Of a stretch of DNA of 64,000 bases, positions 45,038-56,368 are shown piece by piece. Every line of letters begins with the position of its first letter. Within the stretch, counting starts at the first letter, position 1. Source of the DNA: Hydrangea macrophylla. Taxonomy: Eukaryota > Streptophyta > Magnoliopsida > Cornales > Hydrangeaceae. Position numbers and translations under genes: made by a program. The DNA lies in assembly GCA_033977485.1 (NCBI GenBank), contig CM066990.1, positions 12,266,501-12,330,500 of the forward strand, given 5' to 3'. The notes beneath the pieces were generated by a model. The model ran no database searches. It saw nothing but the letters and a program-made list of their open reading frames with translations, and had not been told where the DNA came from.

Positions 45038-46576
45038 GAATCCATAAAGGTTAAATACACTTTTCACTCTTGTAGTTTGAACTTTGGTCCTTATATTTCC
45101 AATTTACTCAATTTGGTCCTTGAAGTTTCTACTTAGTTCCAATATAGTCTGGTCATCAAAAAAATGTTAAAATAGCATACAATTTTGATCATGTGACTCT
45201 CATGTGTTTGTAAATGAAGGGCAATTGGGGTTTCATGTCACCTTCTATACTATTACCAAATGGGTCCCATCTTTTGGGTCTTACCACTAATGAAAGATCA
45301 GAAAATATCATAAGAATTGACACAATTCACTTTCTGTTCACCCTTAGTATTGAGATCAAAAACACATGGATAGATTTTGAACTATCAAAATATATATAAA
45401 TATAGGATTATGTAGAACAATAAACCTCTCATAATTAAATCCCAACACACAAAAATTTGGGCTAGCAAATTCAGCCTGCCCAAAATAGCCCAAAAATATA
45501 TGAAGTCGGGCCTAGCATCATTTCCAAAGCGGGTTGATTTCAGGTTTGCTTATAATAGTTGACCAAAGAATCAAGCTTTAGCAGGGCCAAATTAATAGCC
45601 TGTGAACAAGCAGTCCAATAAATAAAGTAAAGTCACTTTTGGGATGCAAAATGTCTCCTTTCTCTCTCTTCATCTACCCCATATGCCCCTCCCCTCTCTC
45701 TCTCTCTCTCTAGTCTATCTTAGTCTCTTCACCTACCCAGATTAAGACCCTTATTTCTTCACTTTTCCCTCTCTCTCTCTCTCTCACACACACATCTTCT
45801 TGGGACTACAAAATAGAAAAGGGAGGTAGATATTCAAGAAATCTGGGTATTTTGAATGTGAGGGTTAGGGTTTTTTTTTTTTTGAAGATGCTCCTAGCTG
45901 TGGTGAGTATTAGTAATTTAATGGGTTCATGTCTCAATGTGATTTTAATGATTTTCCTTTTTGTGTCCTTGGTTTCTAAATCAAGTTTTCGGACTTATAA
46001 TGTACTTATTTTTATGGAAATTTTATTTGAAGTTTTTCTACTTTCTATGTTTTTTTTAAGTTGTTTTAAAGAAAAATTCCATATTGTTTATGAGTTAATA
46101 ATTAGTGGCGGGATGGTGTCTTGTTATGGCTAGAGCATTAGCGATTTATTTATTTTTATTTTTTTTATTAGCTAGGCAGGTGTATCTAGATCTGGCAATG
46201 GAAACCCATATCCATGAACCCGCCCCATATCCACCTGCATTAAAACAGTTTTTGGTGAGCTTACTTTGACTGCGGGTCAGTGTAGGTCGAGAGCGATAGC
46301 CACATAGGTCACTACGGGTTGGTTGCAGGTGGATCGATTAATAAAGAGAAAGGAAGCCCTTGACATTAGTGTTAGTAGTCTATTTTTGCGATATCCCAGC
46401 AGAATCTCACTTTTTATTTCTCTCTCTGCCCCTATATCCTAATCAGCTTGGTGAGTTTGATTTTGAAAATTTAAATTTTTTTTAGAGAGAACTTTAGACT
46501 TTAGAGAGAGAAGTCATGAAATTTGAAATAGAATTATTATGACCACCAAACACATCAATTAAGAAATTGGGAAAGT

Positions 46577-46633
<57 letters not shown>

Positions 46634-47460
46634 ATCAGAGAAATCCACAAATCATGCTCCTAATTTGTTGACATCCTGAAAAATGACGAAGCCATGAAAT
46701 TGCTTTCACCATCTTTATCACAACCCTCATAATTAAACATAGTTACATTGCAAATCTTTGATGAAAAACGATTCTTTTGAATGTGCATTTATATATATAT
46801 ATATATACATATACATATACGCATATATATAAAATAGAGAGGTGAAAAGTTTATCAACTATCAAAAAATTTTGACGGGTTAGCCCTACCCAACAAGAAAT
46901 GACTATTTTGCCCTTGGGTCTTAAAAATCTATAAATACATAGCATTTTCTCAGCATTTACGTTTACAACCAAAGAGAGAAACAGAGAGCTTGTTCTTGGG
47001 AGAGATTTTGAGAAATCATCTCTATTCACACACATACACTTGCATGGCCTCATAATTCCATCATTCAACCTTTCTATCACACATGAACACTTACATACAC
47101 TTACACATGAAGTTTTGGAGCTAAAGATTCAAAGAAAACAAGGAAGAAGAAGAGGATTCTTGTCCATTATTGCTTGTGGTGCTTGGAAGCTCAAGATCTC
47201 AAGCTTTCTCAACACATACACACTTATTTTCATCATCCATTCACATTCTAGACCCTTGTGAGTATAGATTCTCACTTGGCTACTTGTAGGATCAGTGATT
47301 ATATGATTTTATGTCCATGCATGTGATCCATGAGTAATTGTAGTCTTCGCATGTGAGGGAAAATTAAGGATCAAGCTAATTCTCAATGAATTAATAGTTT
47401 TAATGATCATCCCAACATGTCCTAAGCTGGTGTGACTATGGATTTTCTCTTAGATACTTA
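45038..47460. other. 2.4 kb without a recognised gene
   Basis: At 45050-45170 there is repeat-like text (TTAAATACACTTTTCACTCTTG). TC runs lie at 45690-45785. At 46190-46340 a GGCAATGG...CGGGT patch resembles an old hAT end. A GA microsatellite spans 46579-46625 and an AT run 46790-46830. CTATAAATACATAGC at 46929 followed by a purine-rich leader looks like an LTR or gene promoter, but no second LTR or gene was found. Confidence 0.4.
46579..46625. repeat. GA microsatellite
   Basis: About 23 GA units. Confidence 0.92.
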
Positions 47461-47767
47461 GGGTACATTTAATACACAGGAATGAACCTTGGAATGGAAT
47501 GGTCATTCCTGAATTCTTTTTATTCCTATGTTTGGTATGACCAAAGATAGTGGAATGATTATTCCATTTGGATTACTTATTCCCACTTATATAGGAATAC
47601 ACACTCCTTATCAAAACCCAAGGAATACTTATTCCATTCCTAAAGGGAATGGACTCTTCCCTTTAAAAAAAAACTACGATTGTCCCTCACCTATCTCCAA
47701 ACCATCATTCCTTACCACTCTCCAAAATCTTCAATACTTGTTCATCGATCAGCAGAAATCAAGTGAG

Positions 47768-47769
<2 letters not shown>

Positions 47770-47824
<55 letters not shown>

Positions 47825-47826
47825 GC
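47770..47826. repeat. (TC)n(TA)n microsatellite
   Basis: TCTCTC run joined to a TATATA run inside the Harbinger derivative. Confidence 0.92.
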
Positions 47827-48350
47827 TTTGATCATATTCTATTCTCTTTTCGTATATATGTATTTTTTACAAAAACTTTTCCGTTTGACGAACACTCGCA
47901 ACCACACCACATATGTCATCCGCCTCATAAAATTGTTGTCCAATCAAAGGCATCAACTATCCAACAATTAACAAAACATGCCAATGAATTTTATTGCGAC
48001 AAAAACAAGGAACCTCGTGTATAAAAAATCAAACTATTAAAATGCATATTAACATTAACACTATTTGTTTGATCATTTAATTTCTGTTTAGTTGGACAAT
48101 TTAATGCTCTGGATTAACCTGTTTCACTCCAATATTTATTCATTTTTATTCCTTGTATGGTCTGTTTGTAAGGGCATTCATTAGGTGTCCTTTTGAGGGT
48201 TGGATGAACTTTGTATTTTTGTGACTTTGGAGCCTAAATCTTGGCTTCACTTGGTGGTCTTTGCCCATTAATACACTTTATTTTGCTGAGGAAAAAAAAA
48301 TATATATATATATACATATAAATCTTGAGTGCTGTTTTGTTCACCCCCAA

Positions 48351-48503
48351 AATTGCTCACTCATTGGGCACCCAACTCTCCCATGCATTGACTAATACAG
48401 TGGGATCTATGACTTTTTACCATTAATTAATTTTTATTTAATCCTGGGTCCCACTGTATTAACCAATGAGACAGTTGGGTGAGCAATGGGTGAGGAATTT
48501 TGT
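48351..48503. mobile_element. Hairpin MITE nested in the Harbinger derivative, about 155 bp
   Basis: AAAATTGCTCACTCATTGGG...ACTAATACAGTGGGATC is matched in inverted orientation by GTCCCACTGTATTAACC...TTGGGTGAGCAATGGGTGAG. The whole element can fold into a long hairpin. The superfamily was not determined. Confidence 0.65.
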
Positions 48504-48684
48504 ATTTTTTAATGATTAAGTTTATGTGAATGTTATCATACGAATGATATCGAATATCATATATGTGGTGTATTTAAATATCAAAATGCTTCCATTGTTC
48601 TGTTTCAATTTCTTTGTTATTATTAAATTTTTTTGTGGGTGTTTTGTTTTTCTATATTTGTATTTATTTGTGTATATGATAGGA

Positions 48685-49718
48685 ATGGACCCATTAACAA
48701 TGGAAGGTCGAGGACCAGGCAAAAATGAAAGGAAGTGGACCAAATCTGAGGAGGATAAACTTATTAAGGCCATGTCTAATGCAGTTAGCAGCGGAAAAGA
48801 TAAGGCAGATAATGGTTTTAAGCCTGGGTTTTATAATGCTGTGGAAACCGAATTGAATGTTATGCTACCGGGAGTAGGATTTAGGGCAAAACCACATATA
48901 GAATCAAGAGTCAAAACGCTAAAAAAAATATTTCAATGTCGTTTATGACATGTTGTATGGGCCTAACACAAGTGTGTTTGGTTGGGACAATGACAAGAAA
49001 TGTGTGGTAGCAGATGATGATGTGTGGGAAGAATATATAAAGGTAACTACAAAATTTTGGTTTTGTTTCCCCAGAAAAGTGTAACTACACAATTTTAGAT
49101 ACATTACATATTCTACTATACTTAGATAATAATTTTTATGTGTGATTTTTTTAGAGTCACAAGGGTGCAGCTATGTTCAAAGATAGATCACTACCCCATT
49201 TTGAGGAACTTCTCATAATATTTGGAAATGATCGAGCAACTGGTAGGGATGCTCAAACACCGACAGATGTTGTGGAAGAGCTTGATAAGGAAGATGCAGA
49301 TAATGAGACTGAGAATGCAGGTGATGGGTTGAATGATACAGATGCATCATACTCTATTGGATCACCATGAAATCGCAGAAATTTAGTTGAAGAATCTTGT
49401 AGCCAAAAAGGAAAAGAAATCGTCAAAGCAGTGACAACTTACTAGAAGCAATAAAAGAGGCTGGAATTTAATGGGAACGGAGATAAGAGAGTCGACCAAC
49501 AAATTGACTGAAGTACTTGGTTATGATGTAGCTGTTGCTGAAAAGAGAGTTAAGATTAACGAAGAACTTTTGAGGATATCTACTATTTCCATGTTTGAAC
49601 GACACAAAGCAACTCTCAAAATTGCACGTGATCATTAAACAATAGATATTTTTTTTCACTATTGCCGATGATGAGAAGGAAGAATGGGTGAAAGCATTGC
49701 TTAGGGGTGATATTTGAG
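48685..49718 (+). pseudogene. SANT/Myb-like (Harbinger accessory) gene, decayed
   Basis: From ATG 48685 the frame reads KWTKSEEDKLIKAM, a Myb/SANT-like N-terminus of the type in PIF/Harbinger accessory proteins and the plant L10-interacting MYB family. An extra base near 48935 shifts the frame, after which NVVYDMLYGPNTSVFGWD and DDDVWEEYIK continue. A likely intron lies at 49043-49154 (GTAACT...TTTTAG). Exon 2 reads SHKGAAMFKDRSLPHFEEL and stops at 49368-49370. Later pieces such as ESTNKLTEVLGYDVAVAEK (49480-49620) show the original C-terminus after the stop. A DNA-binding role assisting a transposase is known for the family; this copy cannot make it whole. Confidence 0.75.
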
Positions 49719-50209
49719 CTTTTGTCTATTTGTTAGTTTGAAAATAAAATTGTTTTGAAGAACAAATTGAAAAATTATGCTTGTTGCTTGGTTTTTTACC
49801 AAATAAATATTCACTTGTTCTGTAGTTTACTTGTGTGTGATATTTGGTACTCGTAATAAAAGAAATTGTTTGGTGCAAGAAGTGTCCCACTTAAAACTTT
49901 TGACCAAAAATATGAAATATAATGAGTGGTTTAGTATAAAGAAATCCCTTAAAAAAATTATTTAATTAATTAGTAGAGGTAAATTAGGATATTTGACTGC
50001 ATTTAATTCAATTACATTGAAATTTAATTCCATTCCATTAGGTTGACTACTTAAACCAAACACTGGAATGTAATTGTGCATTCCATTCCTGGACATTTAG
50101 CCAAACAGGTGAATGGAATGCCCATTCTCATTCCATTCCAGCTTCATTCCATTCCTAGACCCATTCCATTCATGCCTTATTCCATTCTTGCGTACCAAAC
50201 GTACCCTAA

Positions 50210-50904
50210 TAGAATCAGTTTTTACAATGTTTTTGTTAACATGCAAGAAGATTCAATTCATTTTTGTACATGCATGTGTATTAAACTCAGAATCTGTTTA
50301 CTACTAAACTCGAGTGCTCGCGCCTAGAGGGAGCGCTCAAGCCCCGAGCGCCCGAGCTTGTCAGTTTGTTATGTTTCTTGTTTTGTTATGTTTGAGCAGG
50401 AGATTGTTGTTATATATATATGATGACTTCGTCTTTAGACTCTGCATGTTCACTTGGATACACATGCACTTTAGTATTTAGTGAGCTGCTAACCATACAT
50501 ATGTGTTGACTTGAGTATTAGTCTTGAACTTGAAACGATGACGTTTTTCGCGATATGCTAACTCTGATAATGATAATAATCTACGCGTAATAAGATTAAA
50601 ACTTATAAATAACTCTACGACTGGTTTCCTGTGCTACGCATAGTAAACTCTTGTACTTGGATCAGTTTTCTTGATGTCGGTCTAATCAATTGATTGTGTA
50701 TCTTTGAAAAATCTGTCAGGTCATGGGAGTCCTGCTGGTTGTTAATGTTGGTATCATCTGTCGACAATGAGGTTGTTGGACATATGCGGTTGTAGTATAC
50801 GTTAGTAATAAAGGGTGATGTGATGATTAGGGTTTACGTGGCTGTAAAGTAAGTTAGTATTGGCTGTAAAATGAGTTAACTATTGCAATTGCGTAGAAGG
50901 GGGA
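50210..50904. other. No gene recognised; left flank of element K
   Basis: It contains a GAGCGCTC/CCCGAGCGCCCGAGC patch near 50330 and short TA and ATAATG runs. Before K inserted it was continuous with 63490-64000. It might be part of another repeat, but I could not identify it. Confidence 0.35.
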
Positions 50905-51585
50905 GTTATTGTCATGCCATGACGTAGCATAAATATGGAAAGCATTTAATTTCATTTATTGACCCGTAGGCCACGACAGTTTGAAGGATCGATTCCGTCC
51001 CAAACGTCGAACAACATAAAACCATAAATCAGAGTAGAGTAATCAAGGCTTACAAAACTTCTCTAACTTAATAATTATTACAGTACGGGATCACCTAAAG
51101 GCATAGACCGCCTTGGAACAAAATCATAACTATCATCTATTACAGTCATCCTTATTACAAAACCAGTTCATAATTTAAAACATATAATTATAATGATAAA
51201 CAGTTTCTCTTCAAAAGCAGCCTTTCTCAATTAGCATAGTCATAGGGTCCCTCCTGATTATAACCTGAAAAGCCTAGACACGAATGTCCAGGACGCATCA
51301 ACGTTGTCAGCTTCGAGAAGCTGGTGAGTATTAAAAATATATGCTCGAATGTAAAACATTCTCATTTACTATTTTCCATAAACAGTTTCGTTTAAACAAT
51401 AGGTTAATATCATAGAAATGAATTCACGTTATGAAATAGGTAAGAATTACATTAGTAAATTTTAATTCATAAAACATATGATCGTGCATGAAAACAATAC
51501 ACCAACTCATCTTACCGACTATTTTCTCTCAGCCACACACCAACCCACTCACTCACACCAGTATCTTTGAAATACTCTGATAGCC

Positions 51586-51930
51586 ACACTTTAGCACAGG
51601 GGTACCAGAGAGTGTCCAGTTTGCCTCACACTTTAGTACGGGGTACCAGGGAGTGTCCAATGCCTCACACTTTAGTACCTAATCCACCTTGCAAATACCA
51701 GAGGAAACCTCACGTAGTATCCAGACTCGAGTACCAGGGAGTGTTCATAGGCCACACTTTAGCACTACCATGAGTGCCAGGGAATGTCTAAGTTCGGCAT
51801 CACACACTTTAGCGCTACCATGGGCGCTAGGGAGTGTACAGTTTTGCCACCGTTGCATTTCAAAGACACTCTAGTCGCAATCTCAAAAACATCACATTTT
51901 GGTACACAATTACCAGGGAGTGTCTACAAC
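51586..51930 (-). repeat. Tandem imperfect hairpin units in the K 3' LTR
   Basis: About seven units of 40-60 bp start ACACTTTAG(C/T)AC and end GTACCAGGGAGTGT. Each unit is bounded by ACACT and AGTGT and can pair with itself. The same array is present at 62630-62972 in the other LTR. Confidence 0.8.
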
Positions 51931-52202
51931 ACCATCTCAACCACACACTATTTTCAACACTGACCAACACTCACCATGCATGTACAACTGACCCCACATG
52001 TATGTCATGGAACTTAATACAGAAATATAAAGTATTAGGAATGATAACCATGCATATACAAGAAGAAATCAAATCTTATGTGAAACAACCGGTGAATTCA
52101 TCAAAGAATGCTTTAATATGATTTTATCGCTACTAGAACACAAGTGGGTTTACTTTGAAGCAATGCTCTAAAAAATGAGTTATAATTTATGTGCATGAAT
52201 TA

Positions 52203-52911
52203 TGATACACCCAAAAGTGGCTCTATCCTATGACTGAGCGGTTCAAAGCAGCAGCCAGTCCATGTCCCGGTCAAATCATGCACAACTCCTCGGACAAGCA
52301 TCAGCCCGAGCGGTCTAGTCTACCCGAAACTTACCATCCCGAGCGGTTCATCCATGACCCGGCCAACAGGTCGGGAAAATCGCACAGGCACATCCCACCG
52401 CGGGAATAGCTCATCCGGGCCCATAGGCATGATCCCAAGCATTCCGGGCAGTTTACCACTCAAGCTAGAAGACTAATGGAAAGTGCAAACTATTTCCTAA
52501 TCCAATTAGGAAACCCCCACAATTAATGCCAATCAATCCTAATACAATTAGGAAACTTACTTGATTGGTGACAATCACATCCTAATTGGATTATATTTCC
52601 TTATCCATGTACGAGTAGGTCTCTTATATCTATAAAAGAGACCTCTCACCCCCATTGAAGGGGCTGACTTTTCAGTCTACACAGCACCTCTATAGCATTC
52701 ATCAACATGCCCGGCCGGCCTACGGTAGCTCCAGACTTTTTGGTTCACCACAGGCCCCCGGCTCTTTTAAAGTAGAGTGAACGTGCTTAGACACACACGT
52801 GGACGTATGCACCTTCACTAACAGGGCTGAACCACATACAAAAAGCCAGTCTCTCACTCTCTCTCTCCTTAAATTGCTCTACTTTACTCTTACCAAATTT
52901 TGGCATCATCA
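52203..52911 (+). repeat. Element J 5' LTR
   Basis: 709 bp, TGATACACCCAAAAGTGG to TTTGGCATCATCA. A TATA-like TCTATAAAAGAGACC lies near 52629. Confidence 0.92.
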
Positions 52912-52968
52912 GTTTGGCACCGTCTATGGGAAACTACAAGTCTTCTTATCAACAAATCTCTTGATTGA

Positions 52969-54156
52969 TCATCCTGCCACCGAAGAAGGGTAAGAAGGCT
53001 GATCAACAGTCTGATCGGGATGTTCCTTCGGCCCCGGCACTGGCTGCGGCAGTCATGACATCTGAGCAGATCACCGCGACCCTCACGCAATTCCTAGAGG
53101 ATAGCGTCAAATCCGGCAACAGATCGAAGCCCTACTAGCCCAGCGAAGCAGTCCTACAGGGGCCGGGAAATGACCCGGGAACGTTGCGTACGGTCGGGAA
53201 CCGATCTTGACCAGACAACATGCCCGAGCCATCCCGTCCTATGTTGAGGATGCCAAGGACATCAGCAGTGGGCGTGCTGTCTGAAAGGAAAGGCAGGAGC
53301 ATACGGCCCGGGAATCAGCCCAGGGTCACTCGGTCAAGAGCCGAGTTGTCCCTAGGCGAACGGTTACCCAGAGTCATAGCCGAGCCGAGCTCGATCCCAA
53401 AGGACACCACACCGCCATGAAGAAGAAGCCTCTTCCACCAACCCGACCAGCCCCTCAGATACCGGTCGGGAAGGAGTGGAAGCCCGAATCAAGGACTTGT
53501 AGAAGCAGATTGATGGAGTGGCCAAAAAGCTTAGTCAAAACCGTGTTTCGAATCAAGCGAATACCGAGACAGAGTCACCATTTTCCGGCCAGATCACGAG
53601 GTTCTCCATCCCGTGCAAATTCAATCAGCCTTGCCTAGATCCCTATAACGGCTCGGGAAGCCCGATCGACCACGTCCGGACCTATAAGGCTCAGATAGCC
53701 CTAGCCACCAACTTCGATGAACTACACTGCCTAGCCTTTCCCAGCACTTTGAAAGAACCCGCCGTGCAATGGTTCTACTCCTTGGAGCCTCGATCGGTCT
53801 GTAGTTTCAAACAACTTAGCAAGTAGTTCATCAACCAGTTCGCCGGCATGCATGAACAGCCAAAGCCAGTCATGCAGCTACTGACAGTCAGACAACGGAA
53901 TAATGAGTCCCTCAAGGAGTTCACCGACCGGTTCAACCAACAGAAGCTTCAAATCCGCAATTTGAACGAGACAATCGCCATCATAGCCTTCTGCTCAGGA
54001 GTTCAACACATCAAGTGCGCCACGTCGTTTCACAGAAATCGACCGGTAACCTTTGTTGAACTCGTAGAGAGGGTTGGAAAATACATTGACACTGAAGAAT
54101 TTCTAAAGATCAAAGACCCCGGGCAAGAAAGCAACAAGTCTTCCAGAAGTAAATGA
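52969..54156 (+). pseudogene. Element J Gag (Retrotrans_gag type), degenerate
   Basis: An N-terminal frame without a good ATG starts near 52975 (PPKKGKKADQQSDRD). It is broken near 53168 and 53280. The Gag core is in frame from 53518: PCKFNQPCLDPYNGSGSPIDHVRTYK..., FPSTLKEPAVQWFYSL, and LLTVRQRNNESLKEFTDRFN, matching the Retrotrans_gag fold of gypsy elements. A TAG at 53824-53826 interrupts it and the frame resumes at once to the TGA at 54154. No zinc knuckle was seen. The protein would form capsid-like particles if intact. Confidence 0.85.
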
Positions 54157-54198
54157 AAGCGAGATCAGACCGGGAGTTCTGACAGTTCTTCCAGTTCA

Positions 54199-54408
54199 CA
54201 ACGGTCTGAGTCCGGCAATCCTGACCTGACCACCAATTCACAGCAGTCCGGGTCAGGCAGTCCCGACCGAACTCCCAGCTCACAGCTGTCCGGGTCAGGC
54301 AGTCCTGACCGGACCTCCAGCTCACAATAGGCAGGGTTCGACAGTCCCGACCCGACCTCCAATTCACATCGGTCAGGATCAAGCAGTTCCAACTTTGTCT
54401 CCAGCACA
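54199..54408 (+). repeat. Five 42-bp tandem repeats after the J Gag
   Basis: Units of the form CAGCAGTCCGGGTCAGGCAG followed by TCCCGACCGAACTCCCAGCTCA occur five times without gaps. Because 42 is a multiple of three, each would encode a 14-residue QxSGSGSPDxTxxS unit. They lie just past the Gag stop, so this may be an old C-terminal extension. One unit contains TAG. Confidence 0.85.
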
Positions 54409-54527
54409 GAGAAATCAGGAGCCCGACTATCCTGATCCGATCCCCTGTCTCCATCATTCTAGATGAACCCGACTACAGTGGTACTTGCATGATCACCACA
54501 TGAGGCTCCACCGATTGTTAGAGAGCT

Positions 54528-54617
54528 CATCCAAAGACCTCGGGCCTAACCCTGAGGCATCCAAAGACCTCGAACCTAACCCCGAGGCATACAAAGACCT
54601 CGGGCCTAACCCCGAGG
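54528..54617 (+). repeat. Three 30-bp tandem repeats in J
   Basis: CATCCAAAGACCTCGGGCCT followed by AACCCCGAGG, three times with one to three changes. A longer degenerate repeat of about 115 bp (CTAGGTCGG... CCATCCTGGGAG) occurs twice at 54960-55190. Confidence 0.85.
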
Positions 54618-55418
54618 CATAAGCTTCGCTAAGGTCCAACCGACGATGGGGGCAAACCCCCTAGGTGGCTGATGATGGCAAGCTTCAAAAGACCCTACAA
54701 CTACCATGTTCCAGGTCGGTTGCCTATAGTCATAGCCTTTGTAAGACCCTCGTCTTAGCGAAAGCTTGGGGGGCAAGATGGTGTAGTGATCGAAACAGAC
54801 AATCCACCGGGTATCTACAGGCCTCGCGGATAACCAAGTCAAAAACTTGGACAACTCGAGCACCTACAGTACTCAGAGGCATTAACTCCACTTAAGTCCA
54901 AACTGACGATAGAGGTGACTAAAATCTCTTAGGTTAGCCCACGATAGAGGAGCAAAAAGGACCCTACAACGACACGCTCTAGGTCGGCTCCACCAACATG
55001 GTCAAGTTCTTCTCCCAACAGTCTTGACGAAGGCTGGCTGGGCGGAAGACAACCATCCTGGGGAGTTAACATAAAGGACCCTAAAGTAATACGCTTTAGG
55101 TCGCCTTTTCCAATATGGTAAAATCCTTCTACCCACAACCTTGACGAAGGTTCTCGGGCAGAAGATAACCATCCTGGGAGCTAACTCAAGCAAAAAAACT
55201 CCGCATTAGGCCGGGTTTCAACTCCCGGTCAGTTCCCGAGCACCTAAAGGTCCCGAGCTAGGCTGGGCCTCAACTCTCAGCCAGTTCCTGAGGACTCATC
55301 AGGCTCAGAAGCCTCGAGGCAGCTTCACCAAGCACTCAGACAGTGGCAAGTAATATCAAACAGATTTCCAAACTTGCCCCGATATAGCATATGGCCAACC
55401 TTGGAAATGGGGGGCAGC
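54618..55418 (+). other. Element J non-coding 3' interior
   Basis: No pol domain can be read in any frame. Degenerate repeats and a GC-rich tract end at the polypurine tract near 55405-55418. Confidence 0.7.
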
Positions 55419-56127
55419 TGATACACCCAAAATTGGCTCTATCTTATGACCGAGCGGTTCAAAGCAGCAGCCAGTCCATGTCCCAGTCAAATCATGCACA
55501 ACTCCTCGGACAAGCATCAGCCCGAGCGGTCTAGTCTACCCGAAACTTACCATCCCGAGCGGTTCATCCACGACCTGGCCAACAGGTCGGGAAAACCGCA
55601 CAGGCACATCCCACCGTGGGAATAGCTCATCCGGGCCCACATGCATGATCCCGAGCATTACGGGCAGTTTACTACTCAAGCTAAAGACTAATGGAAAGTG
55701 CAAACTATTTCCTAATCCAATTAGGAAACCCCCACAATTAATGCCAATCAATCCTAATACAATTAGGAAACTTACTTGATTGGTGACAATCACATCCTAA
55801 TTGGATTATATTTTCTTATCCATGTACGAGTAGATCTCTTACATCTATAAAAGAGACCTCTCACCCCCCATTGAAGGGGCCGACTTTTCAGTCTACACAG
55901 CACCTCTATAGCATTCATCATCATGCCCGGCGGGCCTACGATAGCTCCAGACTTTTTAGTTCACCACAGGCCCCCGGCTCTTTTAAAGTATAGTGAACGT
56001 GCTCAGACACACACGTGGACGTAGGTACCTTCACTAACAGGGCCGAACCATATACAAACAACCAGTCTCTCACACTCTCTTTCCTTAAATTGCTCTACTT
56101 TACTCTTACCAAATTTTGCCATCATCA
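55419..56127 (+). repeat. Element J 3' LTR
   Basis: 709-bp copy of 52203-52911. TSD AATTA follows. Confidence 0.92.
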
Positions 56128-56248
56128 AATTACATATCAAAAGAAAGGTCTTTGAGTCTAGTTTCCAACGCTTCAAATGGTGCATGCTTTCAAGCTTTCT
56201 AGAGGAAGTTATGTCTGTTTTACTAAAAGTCGTCAATGCTGAAAAATG

Positions 56249-56368
56249 CCAATCGATTGGCAAAAGTTCCAATCGATTGGTATACGTTCCAATCGATTGG
56301 TATACATTCCAATCGATTGGTAATGATGCCAATCGATTGGTAATCATACCAATCGATTGGTAAACATG
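56249..56368. repeat. Six 20-bp repeats each with the palindrome CCAATCGATTGG
   Basis: CCAATCGATTGG begins at 56249, 56269, 56289, 56309, 56329 and 56349, exactly 20 bases apart, with spacers such as TATACGTT. The 12-mer equals its own complement and presents a CCAAT box on both strands. It lies in the K 3' LTR and is deleted from the 5' LTR. Confidence 0.93.

Larger units (their letters stand above)
47461..50206 (+). mobile_element. PIF/Harbinger derivative carrying only the Myb-like gene, 2.75 kb
   Basis: Inverted ends GGGTACATTTAATACACAGG (left) and the complement of the right end, GGGTACGTTTGGTACGCAAG. Several GGAATGGAATG repeats follow each end. The flanks are TTA (left) and TAA (right), close to the 3-bp TWA duplication of this superfamily with one base changed. 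It encodes a decayed SANT/Myb-like protein, the usual second gene of these elements. The DDE transposase gene is missing, so it depends on another element. Confidence 0.7.
52203..56127 (+). mobile_element. Element J: gag-only gypsy-type element (TR-GAG-like), 3.9 kb
   Basis: LTRs of 709 bp lie at 52203-52911 and 55419-56127 (several percent divergent by eye). TSD AATTA is exact at 52198-52202 and 56128-56132. After the 5' LTR comes GTTTGGCACCGTCTATGGGA, similar to the leader text of many plant gypsy elements. The 2.5-kb interior encodes a Retrotrans_gag-type Gag and nothing resembling protease, RT, RNase H or integrase. GGAAATGGGGGGCAGC precedes the 3' LTR as polypurine tract. Such gag-only elements are known in plants as TR-GAG and are non-autonomous. 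Confidence 0.9.

Noticed and set aside
46926..47280. Promoter and leader of an unknown gene
   Set aside because: The TATA box and leader look real, but no coding sequence follows; more likely an LTR remnant, and no second copy was found.
53848..54156. Separate gene downstream of the J Gag
   Set aside because: It is in the same frame as 53518-53826 and continues the same Gag fold after one TAG.
54110..54457. Cys/Asp-rich repeat protein on the - strand
   Set aside because: It mirrors the 42-bp repeat array and has no independent support.
56249..56368. CRISPR-like array
   Set aside because: 20-bp period, 8-bp spacers, plant nuclear context and location within an LTR; it is a tandem repeat.
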